Source: an uncultured Chlamydiae bacterium (GTDB lineage: Bacteria > Chlamydiota > Chlamydiia > Chlamydiales > Rhabdochlamydiaceae). From it: a stretch of DNA of 21,796 nt. The notes below the pieces were generated by a model. It ran no database searches. It saw only the letters and a program-made list of their open reading frames with translations, and had not been told where the DNA came from. How positions within the stretch are numbered: position 1 is the stretch's first letter; every line of letters begins with the position of its first letter. The translations under genes and the position numbers were made by a program. Positions 1 through 6,959 of this stretch are shown here, piece after piece. The stretch covers positions 1 through 21,796 of the forward strand of contig CAMFJP010000006.1 in assembly GCA_945957075.1 (NCBI GenBank), read 5' to 3'.

Positions 1-112
1 GGTGGCCCGAGATAACGTTGACATGATGGCAGAGACTTGGGTCATCTTCGGGGAAGGGGAGCTCGGGAAGGGCAAAAACAAGGATGGGCAGGAGGAAGAA
101 AAGGAGGCGCAC
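1..112 (-). CDS. Partial secreted protein, N-terminus only (runs off left edge)
   Basis: Only the first 37 codons are present. Reading the minus strand from a GTG at 110-112 gives a hydrophobic stretch (LLFFLLPILVFA, residues 3-14) typical of a signal peptide, then a mature start with PFPEDDPSLCHHVNVISG. An AAGGA sits 5 nt before the GTG, and an in-frame TAA lies upstream, so this is the only reasonable start. The stretch is about 57% G+C, well above the AT-rich genes that follow, and its codons are C-rich. The 'HHVNVISG' segment recalls the start of the large YD/Rhs-type repeat proteins of some environmental chlamydiae, but this is a weak impression from a short fragment. Function unknown. 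The overlapping plus-strand reading frame (2-247) is rejected as a shadow. Confidence 0.5.
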   Translation of the reverse strand, partial: MRLLFFLLPILVFALPELPFPEDDPSLCHHVNVISGH

Positions 113-141
113 GAGGTTCCTTGGGTGGATTTCAAGGAAAC

Positions 142-171
142 AATATGCGATATAAAATGTTTAGTGGTCAA
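142..171 (-). promoter_or_regulatory. Possible sigma-70-type promoter for the left-edge gene
   Basis: On the minus strand TTGACC (166-171) is followed after 18 nt by CATATT (142-147). The predicted transcript would start near 135 and carry a leader of about 20-25 nt to the GTG. The -35 is good and the -10 is 4 of 6, so this is tentative. Confidence 0.3.
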
Positions 172-233
172 TAAGAATATTTTTACAAAAGTTTGTGTCT
201 GTTTGAAGGGTCATAAAAAACTACACTTTGGTA

Positions 234-1619
234 TTACAGGCACTTGAGGGGTTGTGGCGTTTTTGCGTCGGGGGCTAAAGAAAGGACGGTGCCGATGAGA
301 TCGTATCCTGCAACGTCTGTGATGTTGACGAGGTAGCGTTTGCCAAAGGCTTTGACTTTCCTTCCGTCATTGATAATCACCATGCCGTCGATTTCAGGAC
401 ACTGGCCGTAAAATCTGCCGCGCATAAGAAGGGGTGTTTCGGGATGGTAACCCTCAACAACCACTTCAAGTGTTTTGCCAACCCAGCGTCCGCTTCGCTT
501 TGGGGCCAGCTCTTCTAGGAGGGAGGTGAGGCGATGAAAGCGTTTATCTTTAATGTCTTCTGGAATGTGATTGGGTAGGGTTGCAGCGTGTGCCCCTTCT
601 TCTTTTGAAAACTTAAACACACCGACATGATCGAGGGGGTAAGTTGTTACAAAAGAGAGTAGTTCTTCGAACATTTCCTCTGTTTCCCCTGGGAAGCCGA
701 CCATGAGACTTGTTCTAATGGTGATATGGGGTATTTTAGCGCGCAGCTGGGTCAGGGTGTGTATGATGTGCTCTTTGGAGGTTTTGCGGCGCATGGCTTT
801 TAACATGGTACTATTGATATGTTGTATCGGCATATCGAGATAAGCGCATAGTCTTTTGTCTTGGGACATGAGATCGATTAGGCCCTCTGTGATTTCATCT
901 GGATAGAGGTAAAGCAGGCGGAGCCAAAAAGGTTTTTTTATGTTCAGGATTTCTTTGATAAGGGTTTCTAGTGCATGTTGTTCCCCTCGGTCAAAACCGT
1001 AATCGCCAAGATCTTGTGCAATGAGGATGATTTCATACACGCCTTTTTCTAGAAGGGCATGAAATTCTTTTAAGATTTGTTCTTGGGTTTTACTGCGTAG
1101 TTTGCCTTTTAAAAGGGGGATAATGCAAAACGCGCACCTTTTTGCGCACCCCTCCGCAATTTTGAGGTAGGCATAGTGAGGTGGGGTAGATAATTGCCTT
1201 GGGACTTCTCCCCATTCGAGGTAACTTTTTGCGGATCCAAGTGCTTCGCCTTGTTCTCCGGATCCTATTGCTGTGAGGATTTTGTCTGTATCTCCAGGAC
1301 CTAGTAAGTAGTGCACCTCTGGAAATAGCTCTTTAATTTTTTCTCCGTACTTGCTGACCATACAGCCTGTCACAATAACTTTTGCGGTAGGTTTTTTAGA
1401 AGCTATAAAGGAAGCGATGGTGTCGCAAGATTCTTGGCGGGATGCTTCTAAAAAGCCGCAGGTGTTTACAACGAGGTAGTCTGCTGTATCCATGCGGTCT
1501 GTAATTTGATAGCCTGCATGTAGAACAAGCCCTAGCATGACTTCGGTGTCTACAAGGTTGCGTGCACAGCCAAGGCTGACAAAATGTACGTATTTTGAAG
1601 ATGGTATTTTAGAAAGCAT
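234..1619 (-). CDS. rimO: Ribosomal protein uS12 methylthiotransferase RimO
   Basis: Radical-SAM methylthiotransferase of the MiaB/RimO family, 461 residues, which is normal length. RimO adds a methylthio group to a conserved aspartate of ribosomal protein uS12. The N-terminal UPF0004 domain carries the three cysteines for the auxiliary [4Fe-4S] cluster (C18 in SLGCARNLVDTE, C54 in VNTCGF, C86 in VTGCMVSKYG). The radical-SAM CX3CX2C motif is GCAKRCAFC (C158, C162, C165). A TRAM domain occupies roughly residues 390-450. The SLGCARNLVDTE motif favours RimO over the tRNA enzyme MiaB. The ATG at 1619 places the first conserved residues at the normal distance from the start. The gene is divergent from the opp operon and has a promoter abutting the start codon (see the 1626-1654 entry). 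Confidence 0.93.
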   Translation of the reverse strand: MLSKIPSSKYVHFVSLGCARNLVDTEVMLGLVLHAGYQITDRMDTADYLVVNTCGFLEASRQESCDTIASFIASKKPTAKVIVTGCMVSKYGEKIKELFPEVHYLLGPGDTDKILTAIGSGEQGEALGSAKSYLEWGEVPRQLSTPPHYAYLKIAEGCAKRCAFCIIPLLKGKLRSKTQEQILKEFHALLEKGVYEIILIAQDLGDYGFDRGEQHALETLIKEILNIKKPFWLRLLYLYPDEITEGLIDLMSQDKRLCAYLDMPIQHINSTMLKAMRRKTSKEHIIHTLTQLRAKIPHITIRTSLMVGFPGETEEMFEELLSFVTTYPLDHVGVFKFSKEEGAHAATLPNHIPEDIKDKRFHRLTSLLEELAPKRSGRWVGKTLEVVVEGYHPETPLLMRGRFYGQCPEIDGMVIINDGRKVKAFGKRYLVNITDVAGYDLIGTVLSLAPDAKTPQPLKCL

Positions 1620-1625
1620 GGGTAG

Positions 1626-1654
1626 ATTATAGTGTATGTTTAGATTTATACCAA
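1626..1654 (-). promoter_or_regulatory. Predicted rimO promoter, very close to the start codon
   Basis: On the minus strand a TTGGTA -35 (1649-1654) and a perfect TATAAT -10 (1626-1631) are 17 nt apart. Only six bases separate the -10 from the rimO ATG at 1619, so transcription would begin at or next to the start codon and give a leaderless or nearly leaderless message. No Shine-Dalgarno sequence is seen before this ATG, which agrees. Confidence 0.5.
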
Positions 1655-1656
1655 CT

Positions 1657-1685
1657 TTGTTTTGGGTGTAAAAAATTTTTATAGC
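1657..1685 (+). promoter_or_regulatory. Possible opp operon promoter
   Basis: TTGTTT (1657-1662) and TATAGC (1680-1685) are separated by 17 nt, about 57 bases before the oppB ATG. Both boxes are imperfect (about 4 of 6). The placement in the divergent rimO-opp gap is sensible, but this is a weak prediction. Confidence 0.3.
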
Positions 1686-1741
1686 TAAACGAAAAAAGGG
1701 GATAGGTGCATGCTCGAGGGGGATTTATTGTGAGGCGTGAA

Positions 1742-2671
1742 ATGATATATACCATCATACGAAAATTACTATTCTTTATCCTGTCCTTGTACACCGTTGC
1801 GACTATTACTTTTTTTTTAATGAAGGTCATTCCAGGGGATCCGTTTGTAGAGGAACAGGGAGTGCCTAAGGAAATTTTGCAAGCTATACGTCATTATTAT
1901 GGTTTAGATTTTCCTTTGTATAAACAGTATCTATGTTACATCAAGGGGCTGTGTTTAGGGGATTTGGGCCCTTCATTTAAATATCGGGGATGCACAACAT
2001 GTAGCATTATTCGCCAAACTTTTCCAGTTTCCTGTACTCTTGGTGGGATTGCCCTTGCGTTTGCGTTGATGATGGGTATTTTGATGGGGGGACTTAGTGC
2101 CTTTTTTCAGCATCGATGGCAGGATCGATTGTGTGGTTTTATTGGAGTGATTGGCTTGGCGACACCTAGTTTTCTTTTGGCTGCCATAGTACAGTATCTT
2201 TTTGCTATGAAATGGGATCTTTTTCCTGTTGCTTTATGGGGAGAGCCTAGACAAGTTGTTTTACCGGTCATGGCTTTGGCTGCCTTTCCAATGGCTTTTA
2301 TTATGCGTTTGATCCGCTCGGGTATGGCAGAGGAGATGCATAAGGATTATATATATACGGCAAAATCCAAAGGAATTCATCCTTTTCGCATTGTATGGGT
2401 ACATCTTTTGCGTAATACGCTTTTGCCAGTTATTAGTTATTTAGGGCCTTTGGTTGCTAGTGTGTTGACTGGTAGTTTTATTGTGGAAAAAATTTTTGGG
2501 ATTCCGGGGCTTGGGTATTGGTTTGTATCCAGTGTGATTGCGCGCGATTATACAATTATTATGGGGCTGACTTTATTTTATAGCGCTGTTCTTATGATCT
2601 GTACTTTTATTGGTGATGTTTTACACTGTCTTCTGGATCCAAGGATTAGTATGGAAGCACAGTATGAATAA
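1742..2671 (+). CDS. oppB: Peptide ABC transporter permease, OppB/DppB type
   Basis: 309-residue inner-membrane permease of a peptide/nickel-type ABC importer (BPD_transp_1). An N-terminal membrane helix is followed by the family's VIPGDPF motif, then several further helices. A cytoplasmic EAA loop (YTAKSKGIHPFRIVWVHLL with a following LP) contacts the ATPase. The C-terminus has the usual IFGIPGLG segment. The ATG at 1742 is chosen over an upstream ATG at 1706 because it has a GAGG Shine-Dalgarno 7 nt ahead and removes a charged 12-residue tail not expected in the family. The gene overlaps oppC by 8 nt. No substrate-binding protein (OppA) lies in the operon, so the complete importer must use one encoded elsewhere. 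Confidence 0.88.
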   Translation: MIYTIIRKLLFFILSLYTVATITFFLMKVIPGDPFVEEQGVPKEILQAIRHYYGLDFPLYKQYLCYIKGLCLGDLGPSFKYRGCTTCSIIRQTFPVSCTLGGIALAFALMMGILMGGLSAFFQHRWQDRLCGFIGVIGLATPSFLLAAIVQYLFAMKWDLFPVALWGEPRQVVLPVMALAAFPMAFIMRLIRSGMAEEMHKDYIYTAKSKGIHPFRIVWVHLLRNTLLPVISYLGPLVASVLTGSFIVEKIFGIPGLGYWFVSSVIARDYTIIMGLTLFYSAVLMICTFIGDVLHCLLDPRISMEAQYE

Positions 2672-3476
2672 AATGCGTTTACTTACGTGGTTTGGGATAG
2701 GGGTGATAGGGTTTTTAGTTGTAGGCGCTGTTTTTGTGCCACTTTTAAGCTCACATACTTATTACGACACGCATTTGCATTTGAAAAATATGCCCCCTTG
2801 TCGTGATTTTTGGTTTGGCTCGGATGAGCTAGGGCGTGATATTTTTGTGCGTATTTGGTGGGGCGCTAGAATTTCTTTATTTGTGGCTGCTGCTGCATCC
2901 TTATTAGATCTTTGTATTGGGGTTTTTTTTGGATTTACAGCGGGGTATTTTGGAGGCAAGGTAGATGCTAGTTTAATGCGTGTTGCCGATATTCTGTATG
3001 CTTTGCCTTATTTGATCGTTGTGATTTTATTGATTACTCTTATTGGTTCTGGTCTTTTTACAGTGATTCTTGCTTTAGCTGCAACGGGATGGATTAATAT
3101 GGCGCGGATTGTGCGAGCGCACGTATTAAAGATTAAGCAGCTGGATTTCATAAAATCAGCTCAGGTCCTCGGCGTGAGAAGGGGGCGTCTATTTTTGCGT
3201 CATTTTTTTCCTAACATGGCGGGACCTATTCTTGTGGCTATTACAATGACAATTCCATCTTCTATTTCTGCGGAGGCCTTTTTAAGTTTTATGGGACTTG
3301 GTGTTCAGGTGCCTTGTGCGAGTTGGGGGGTTATGGCCTATGATGGTTTGTCCGCACTATCTTTTTATCCTTGGCGACTTTTGTTTCCAGCCGCTTTTAT
3401 TAGTGTCACGATGATAGGATTTCATATTGTTGGGGACGCACTCTGTGAATGTATGGATCCTGTGACATTTTCATGA
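2664..3476 (+). CDS. oppC: Peptide ABC transporter permease, OppC/DppC type
   Basis: 270-residue partner permease of OppB. After an N-terminal membrane helix come the FGSDELGRDIF motif that is characteristic of OppC/DppC proteins, several membrane helices, and an EAA loop (FIKSAQVLGVRRGRLFLRHF). Near the end is the SFMGLGVQVPCASWG region typical of the family. The ATG at 2664 lies inside the end of oppB and has GGAAG 6 nt ahead; a longer reading frame from 2610 would run far into oppB and is not needed. The stop codon overlaps the start of oppDF by 4 nt (ATGA), which suggests translational coupling within the operon. Confidence 0.88.
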   Translation: MNKMRLLTWFGIGVIGFLVVGAVFVPLLSSHTYYDTHLHLKNMPPCRDFWFGSDELGRDIFVRIWWGARISLFVAAAASLLDLCIGVFFGFTAGYFGGKVDASLMRVADILYALPYLIVVILLITLIGSGLFTVILALAATGWINMARIVRAHVLKIKQLDFIKSAQVLGVRRGRLFLRHFFPNMAGPILVAITMTIPSSISAEAFLSFMGLGVQVPCASWGVMAYDGLSALSFYPWRLLFPAAFISVTMIGFHIVGDALCECMDPVTFS

Positions 3477-5191
3477 AGCCACTTCTTAGCGTAAAAAATT
3501 TATATGTTCGCTATTCAGATCGGTATGCCGTCGAGGGAATTTCTTTCGATCTTATGTGTAAAGAGATTTTGGGTGTTGTGGGGGCTTCTGGTTCTGGAAA
3601 GAGTAGTATTGCACGGGCTTTGATGCGATTTTTGCCAAAAGGTTCTTTTCAAGGCGAGATATTTTATAATGGGATTGCCCTGCATGCTATTGAAGAGGGT
3701 TCTATGCGGCTTATGCGGGGACGGGAAATTGCTATTATTTTTCAAGACCCTATGACCTCTTTAAATCCTATATTAACGATAGGAGCGCAGATTTGTGAAA
3801 GTGATAGGCAAAGAAAACAAGAGATGCTCCATTTGTTAGAACGGGTTGGATTTTCCAATCCAGAGCGGATAGCAAGGGCTTATCCTCATATGCTTAGTGG
3901 CGGCATGCGGCAAAGGGCGATGATTGCTCTTGCTTTATTTAATCATCCTAAAATTTTGATTGCGGATGAACCGACAACTGCTCTTGATGCAACGACGCAA
4001 ATGCATATTTTGGAGCTTTTGCAGTCCTTACAAAAAGAAATGGCGATGAGCGTGATTTTAATTACCCATGATTTAAGTGTTGTGGAAGGGATGTGCGATC
4101 GTACTCTTGTAATGGAAAAGGGACGTATTGTTGAAGAGGCAAAAACCTGTGTTTTATTTTCTACACCAGCGCATGAGGCCACACGGGGGCTGCTTGCAGC
4201 GCTTCCACGTTTTGATATGTCTAAAAAACGTTCTTGTGATGGGGGCAGCGTTTCTTCTTTAATTTCTGTGTATAATTTAAGTAAGCATTTTAAGGTAGGA
4301 AACGAGACGGTATCTGCTGTTTGTGATGTTTCTTTACATATTCCATCTGGAAAAACGTTAGGGCTAATTGGAGAGAGTGGTTGTGGCAAGTCGACTTTTG
4401 GGCGTATGCTGCTCCGTTTAGACAAGCCATCATCTGGGGATATTTTTTTTGATTCTATAAATATGACAGCGCTTTCAGCTAGAGCTTTTCGGTTGATGCG
4501 TCCGCATATTCAAGGTGTTTTTCAAAATCCTTATGCAGCGCTGAGTCCTAGAATGCGTATACGGGATATTTTGTATGAGCCTTTTATTGTGTATCCTGAT
4601 TCATGCGTAGATAAAGAGGAGCGTATTCAAGATCTTTTGGAAAATGTGGGATTATCTTCTGATGTTTTAGATAGATATCCGCATGAGTTTAGTGGAGGGC
4701 AAAGGCAAAGAATTGCGATTGCACGGGCTCTTATGCTGAATCCGAAGTTTCTTGTATGTGACGAGCCGTTTTCTGCTTTAGATGCGGTCATACAAGAGCA
4801 AATTGTAATGCTTTTGCAGTCTTTACAAAGAAAATGGGCCTTAACTTACCTTGTGATTGCACACAATTTAGCAATTGTAAAATATATCTCTGATTTTATT
4901 GCTGTGATGTATCTTGGGTGTGTTGTAGAGCAGGCTCCAGCAGATGCTTTGTATGCACAGCCGCTACATCCCTATACGCAGGCTTTGTTTGATGCGGCTT
5001 TGTTTTCTGGTTCTGGTATGGAAAGGAGTAAAATCGTTCTAAAAGGAGATGTTCCGTTGTTTGCAAGGCACGCAAAGGGGTGTCCTTTTGTTGCTCGCTG
5101 TCCATATGCCCAAAAAGTATGCATGGATATACGTCCTGAGCTTAAAGAGGTGTCGCCTCAGCATTATGTGGCATGTCATATCAGATCTTGA
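3473..5191 (+). CDS. oppD-oppF: Fused peptide ABC transporter ATPase, OppD-OppF
   Basis: 572 residues containing two complete ABC ATPase domains in one chain. The first has Walker A GASGSGKSS (37-45), signature LSGGMRQR (141-148), Walker B ILIADEP (161-167) and switch H199, the OppD pattern. The second has GESGCGKST (300-308), FSGGQRQR (406-413), FLVCDEP (426-432) and switch H464, the OppF pattern. The C-terminus carries the oligopeptide-transporter extension with spaced cysteines (GCPFVARCPYAQKVC). The ATP-binding subunits power the OppBC channel. In many bacteria these are two genes; fused versions are known. After the second switch histidine the usual Asp is Asn (IAHN), a mild change. The start at 3473 overlaps the oppC stop. 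The 3' end overlaps the convergent tgt by 16 bp, with no terminator seen between them. Confidence 0.92.
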   Translation: MKPLLSVKNLYVRYSDRYAVEGISFDLMCKEILGVVGASGSGKSSIARALMRFLPKGSFQGEIFYNGIALHAIEEGSMRLMRGREIAIIFQDPMTSLNPILTIGAQICESDRQRKQEMLHLLERVGFSNPERIARAYPHMLSGGMRQRAMIALALFNHPKILIADEPTTALDATTQMHILELLQSLQKEMAMSVILITHDLSVVEGMCDRTLVMEKGRIVEEAKTCVLFSTPAHEATRGLLAALPRFDMSKKRSCDGGSVSSLISVYNLSKHFKVGNETVSAVCDVSLHIPSGKTLGLIGESGCGKSTFGRMLLRLDKPSSGDIFFDSINMTALSARAFRLMRPHIQGVFQNPYAALSPRMRIRDILYEPFIVYPDSCVDKEERIQDLLENVGLSSDVLDRYPHEFSGGQRQRIAIARALMLNPKFLVCDEPFSALDAVIQEQIVMLLQSLQRKWALTYLVIAHNLAIVKYISDFIAVMYLGCVVEQAPADALYAQPLHPYTQALFDAALFSGSGMERSKIVLKGDVPLFARHAKGCPFVARCPYAQKVCMDIRPELKEVSPQHYVACHIRS

Positions 5192-6321
5192 AGGATGTGA
5201 TGGCGGTAGGCATTCATGAACTCGACCATAAAATGGATATTATGGATGGTGGCAAGGGTCATAAAAGTGAGCTCTTTTGCTTTAAAAAGGTGGTGTAGGT
5301 AGGCAGCGTGAAATGTGCGGCAAGTGAAGCACGTACAGGAGGGGTCGATAGGGGCAAATTGGTTTGCATAGATCGATTTAGAGATATTCAGTGGGCCTGC
5401 TTCTGTTAGTATAATAGCGTGTCTTGCAGCTCTTGTTGGGTACGAGCTGTCAAAGGTATCAATGCCAAGAGGGATGCCGCGCGCGATAGAGCTTAGATCT
5501 CCAATTCCTAAAAGGTGATTTGGTTTTTCTTTGGGAAGTCGTGGAAGGGTATGAGACAAAATGGCGTACATTTCTTCTTTTGTTTTGCCCATACTTCCTC
5601 CGATTGCAAATCCATCAAAGGGAAGTTTGGTAAGGTAATCACAACTTTTTTCGCGCAGTGTTAAATTAGGGCCTCCATGAATCACAGCATACATAGCTTG
5701 ACCTTGTCTAGAGTCTAAATGGGCATCTAGTGATCTTTTTTCCCATCTGTGTGTGCGCTCTAGCGAGTTTTCAAGAGAAGAGGGGTCTATATGATAAGGA
5801 GGGAGCTCGTCGAAGGGGATGATAATGTCAGCTCCTAAACCTTTTTGTGCCGCAATCGAGCTTTCTGGTGTTAAATGAATAAGGGAACCGTCGCGGTAGG
5901 AGCGGAATACAACTCCCTCTTCTGTAATTTTAAGAACCGAGCCACCCTGTTTTTTAGTTCCTCTGCCTTTTAATTCATCGGCTACAGATCCATAGGCTAA
6001 GCTAAAGACTTGAAAGCCCCCGGAATCTGTAATAATGGGAAGCTGCCGGTTCATAAAATGGTGCAATCCTCCCGCTTGTTTTATGGTTTCTACTCCAGGT
6101 TGTAGAATAAGGTGGTAGGTGTTGCAAAACATGAGTTGAAGGCCAATGTCTTGAAGCGTGGCGCTATCTAAGGATTTGACGGTTCCGTTTGTGCCGACGG
6201 CAACAAAATTTGGGGTGTCGATAATTCCATGAGGTGTATGAATTCTGCCGACCCTGGCTGCAGATTTTTTGGATGTATGAATGATTTCAAAGTGAAAATC
6301 TACGCTTTTTTCGTAGCCCAT
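5176..6321 (-). CDS. tgt: tRNA-guanine transglycosylase, probably queuine-specific
   Basis: 381-residue TGT that exchanges guanine-34 of GUN-anticodon tRNAs for a 7-deazaguanine base. Visible landmarks are the base-binding TDSGGFQ (98-104), FDE (170-172), the nucleophile in DTFDSSYPTR (D291) and the zinc site CTCFTC plus a downstream histidine (C329, C331, C334, H360). Two specificity positions depart from the preQ1-using bacterial enzymes: the Cys next to FDE is Leu (L173), and the Val after GG is Gly (GGSMG, G245), matching the Gly that eukaryotic queuine enzymes use to enlarge the pocket. The gene overlaps the queuine transporter gene by 22 nt. The start at 6321 (MGYEKS) is preferred to 6366, which would add a tail lying wholly inside the transporter gene. 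No clear Shine-Dalgarno; coupling is likely. Confidence 0.92.
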   Translation of the reverse strand: MGYEKSVDFHFEIIHTSKKSAARVGRIHTPHGIIDTPNFVAVGTNGTVKSLDSATLQDIGLQLMFCNTYHLILQPGVETIKQAGGLHHFMNRQLPIITDSGGFQVFSLAYGSVADELKGRGTKKQGGSVLKITEEGVVFRSYRDGSLIHLTPESSIAAQKGLGADIIIPFDELPPYHIDPSSLENSLERTHRWEKRSLDAHLDSRQGQAMYAVIHGGPNLTLREKSCDYLTKLPFDGFAIGGSMGKTKEEMYAILSHTLPRLPKEKPNHLLGIGDLSSIARGIPLGIDTFDSSYPTRAARHAIILTEAGPLNISKSIYANQFAPIDPSCTCFTCRTFHAAYLHHLFKAKELTFMTLATIHNIHFMVEFMNAYRHHILQDLI

Positions 6322-6959
6322 AAAGTAGTTGGTGTTAAAAAAACAATAATAATTAGTTTTATACAAAGGCTCATTACAAATATATCAAACAATGATTCCA
6401 CAATTCCGAATAAACCGAAATAGGTAAAAAGTAGTGTATCTAAACATTGCGATATAATTAGAGATATTGTTCCTCGAAATAAAAAACGCGCAGCGTGAAA
6501 ATGTTTTTTTAGCCATGCAAACACATGGGTATCGATATATTGAACGACAAAAAAAACACCTATTGAGGCAATCATTATACGGGGTGTTTGATTAAAGATT
6601 GCGCAAAAAGCTGGGTGCGCTTTGTCATAGGCGTTTGGGATATATAATAGATGGATGTAGCTTGCGCCTGCAAAAAATGCCATGAAAAATAGGCATATTT
6701 TTGAGACTTGTAGTGCTTTTTCTTTAGAAAAATGTTCTTGTAATAGATTAAGGCCTAAAATACAGCCTATTGCGTATACATCGCTTGCTGTGACATCGAA
6801 TCCAAATAGATGGATTTGTTTTGTTACAAAGAGATTTGCGAGTAGGGCTTGAATGACGACCCATGCCGAAAGAGCAAGCTCTCCGAGGCGAAGGGCAATC
6901 AGCACGCAACCGATTACAAGTAAAGCATGGACGAGAAAAATAAATTCATTACTCATCAT
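6300..6959 (-). CDS. yhhQ: Queuosine-precursor (queuine) transporter, YhhQ/VUT family
   Basis: 219-residue polytopic membrane protein with about six hydrophobic segments, of the YhhQ/VUT_1 family (QPTR, COG1738). Family-like marks are ANLFVTKQI in the second helix region, the LQEHFSKEKA loop, and the RFLFRGTISLIISQCLD segment with its conserved Arg, Ser, Gln and Asp before the last helices. Members import preQ0, preQ1 or, in Chlamydia trachomatis, queuine itself. Its position directly before and overlapping tgt supports queuine import coupled to tRNA insertion; no preQ0/preQ1 synthesis gene is in the window. The start codon forms an ATGA overlap with the preceding glycosyltransferase gene; a second ATG one codon later (6956) is an equally possible start. 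Confidence 0.85.
   Translation of the reverse strand: MMSNEFIFLVHALLVIGCVLIALRLGELALSAWVVIQALLANLFVTKQIHLFGFDVTASDVYAIGCILGLNLLQEHFSKEKALQVSKICLFFMAFFAGASYIHLLYIPNAYDKAHPAFCAIFNQTPRIMIASIGVFFVVQYIDTHVFAWLKKHFHAARFLFRGTISLIISQCLDTLLFTYFGLFGIVESLFDIFVMSLCIKLIIIVFLTPTTLWATKKA

Noticed and set aside
2..247. Plus-strand reading frame of 81 codons at the left edge
   Set aside because: Its product is low-complexity and charge-rich, and the minus strand in the same place gives a signal peptide with a ribosome binding site and promoter. I take the plus frame as a shadow.
5176..5191. Possible frameshift or misassembly because oppDF and tgt overlap at their 3' ends
   Set aside because: Both proteins are complete to their normal C-termini and the 16-bp convergent overlap is consistent with the compact layout elsewhere.
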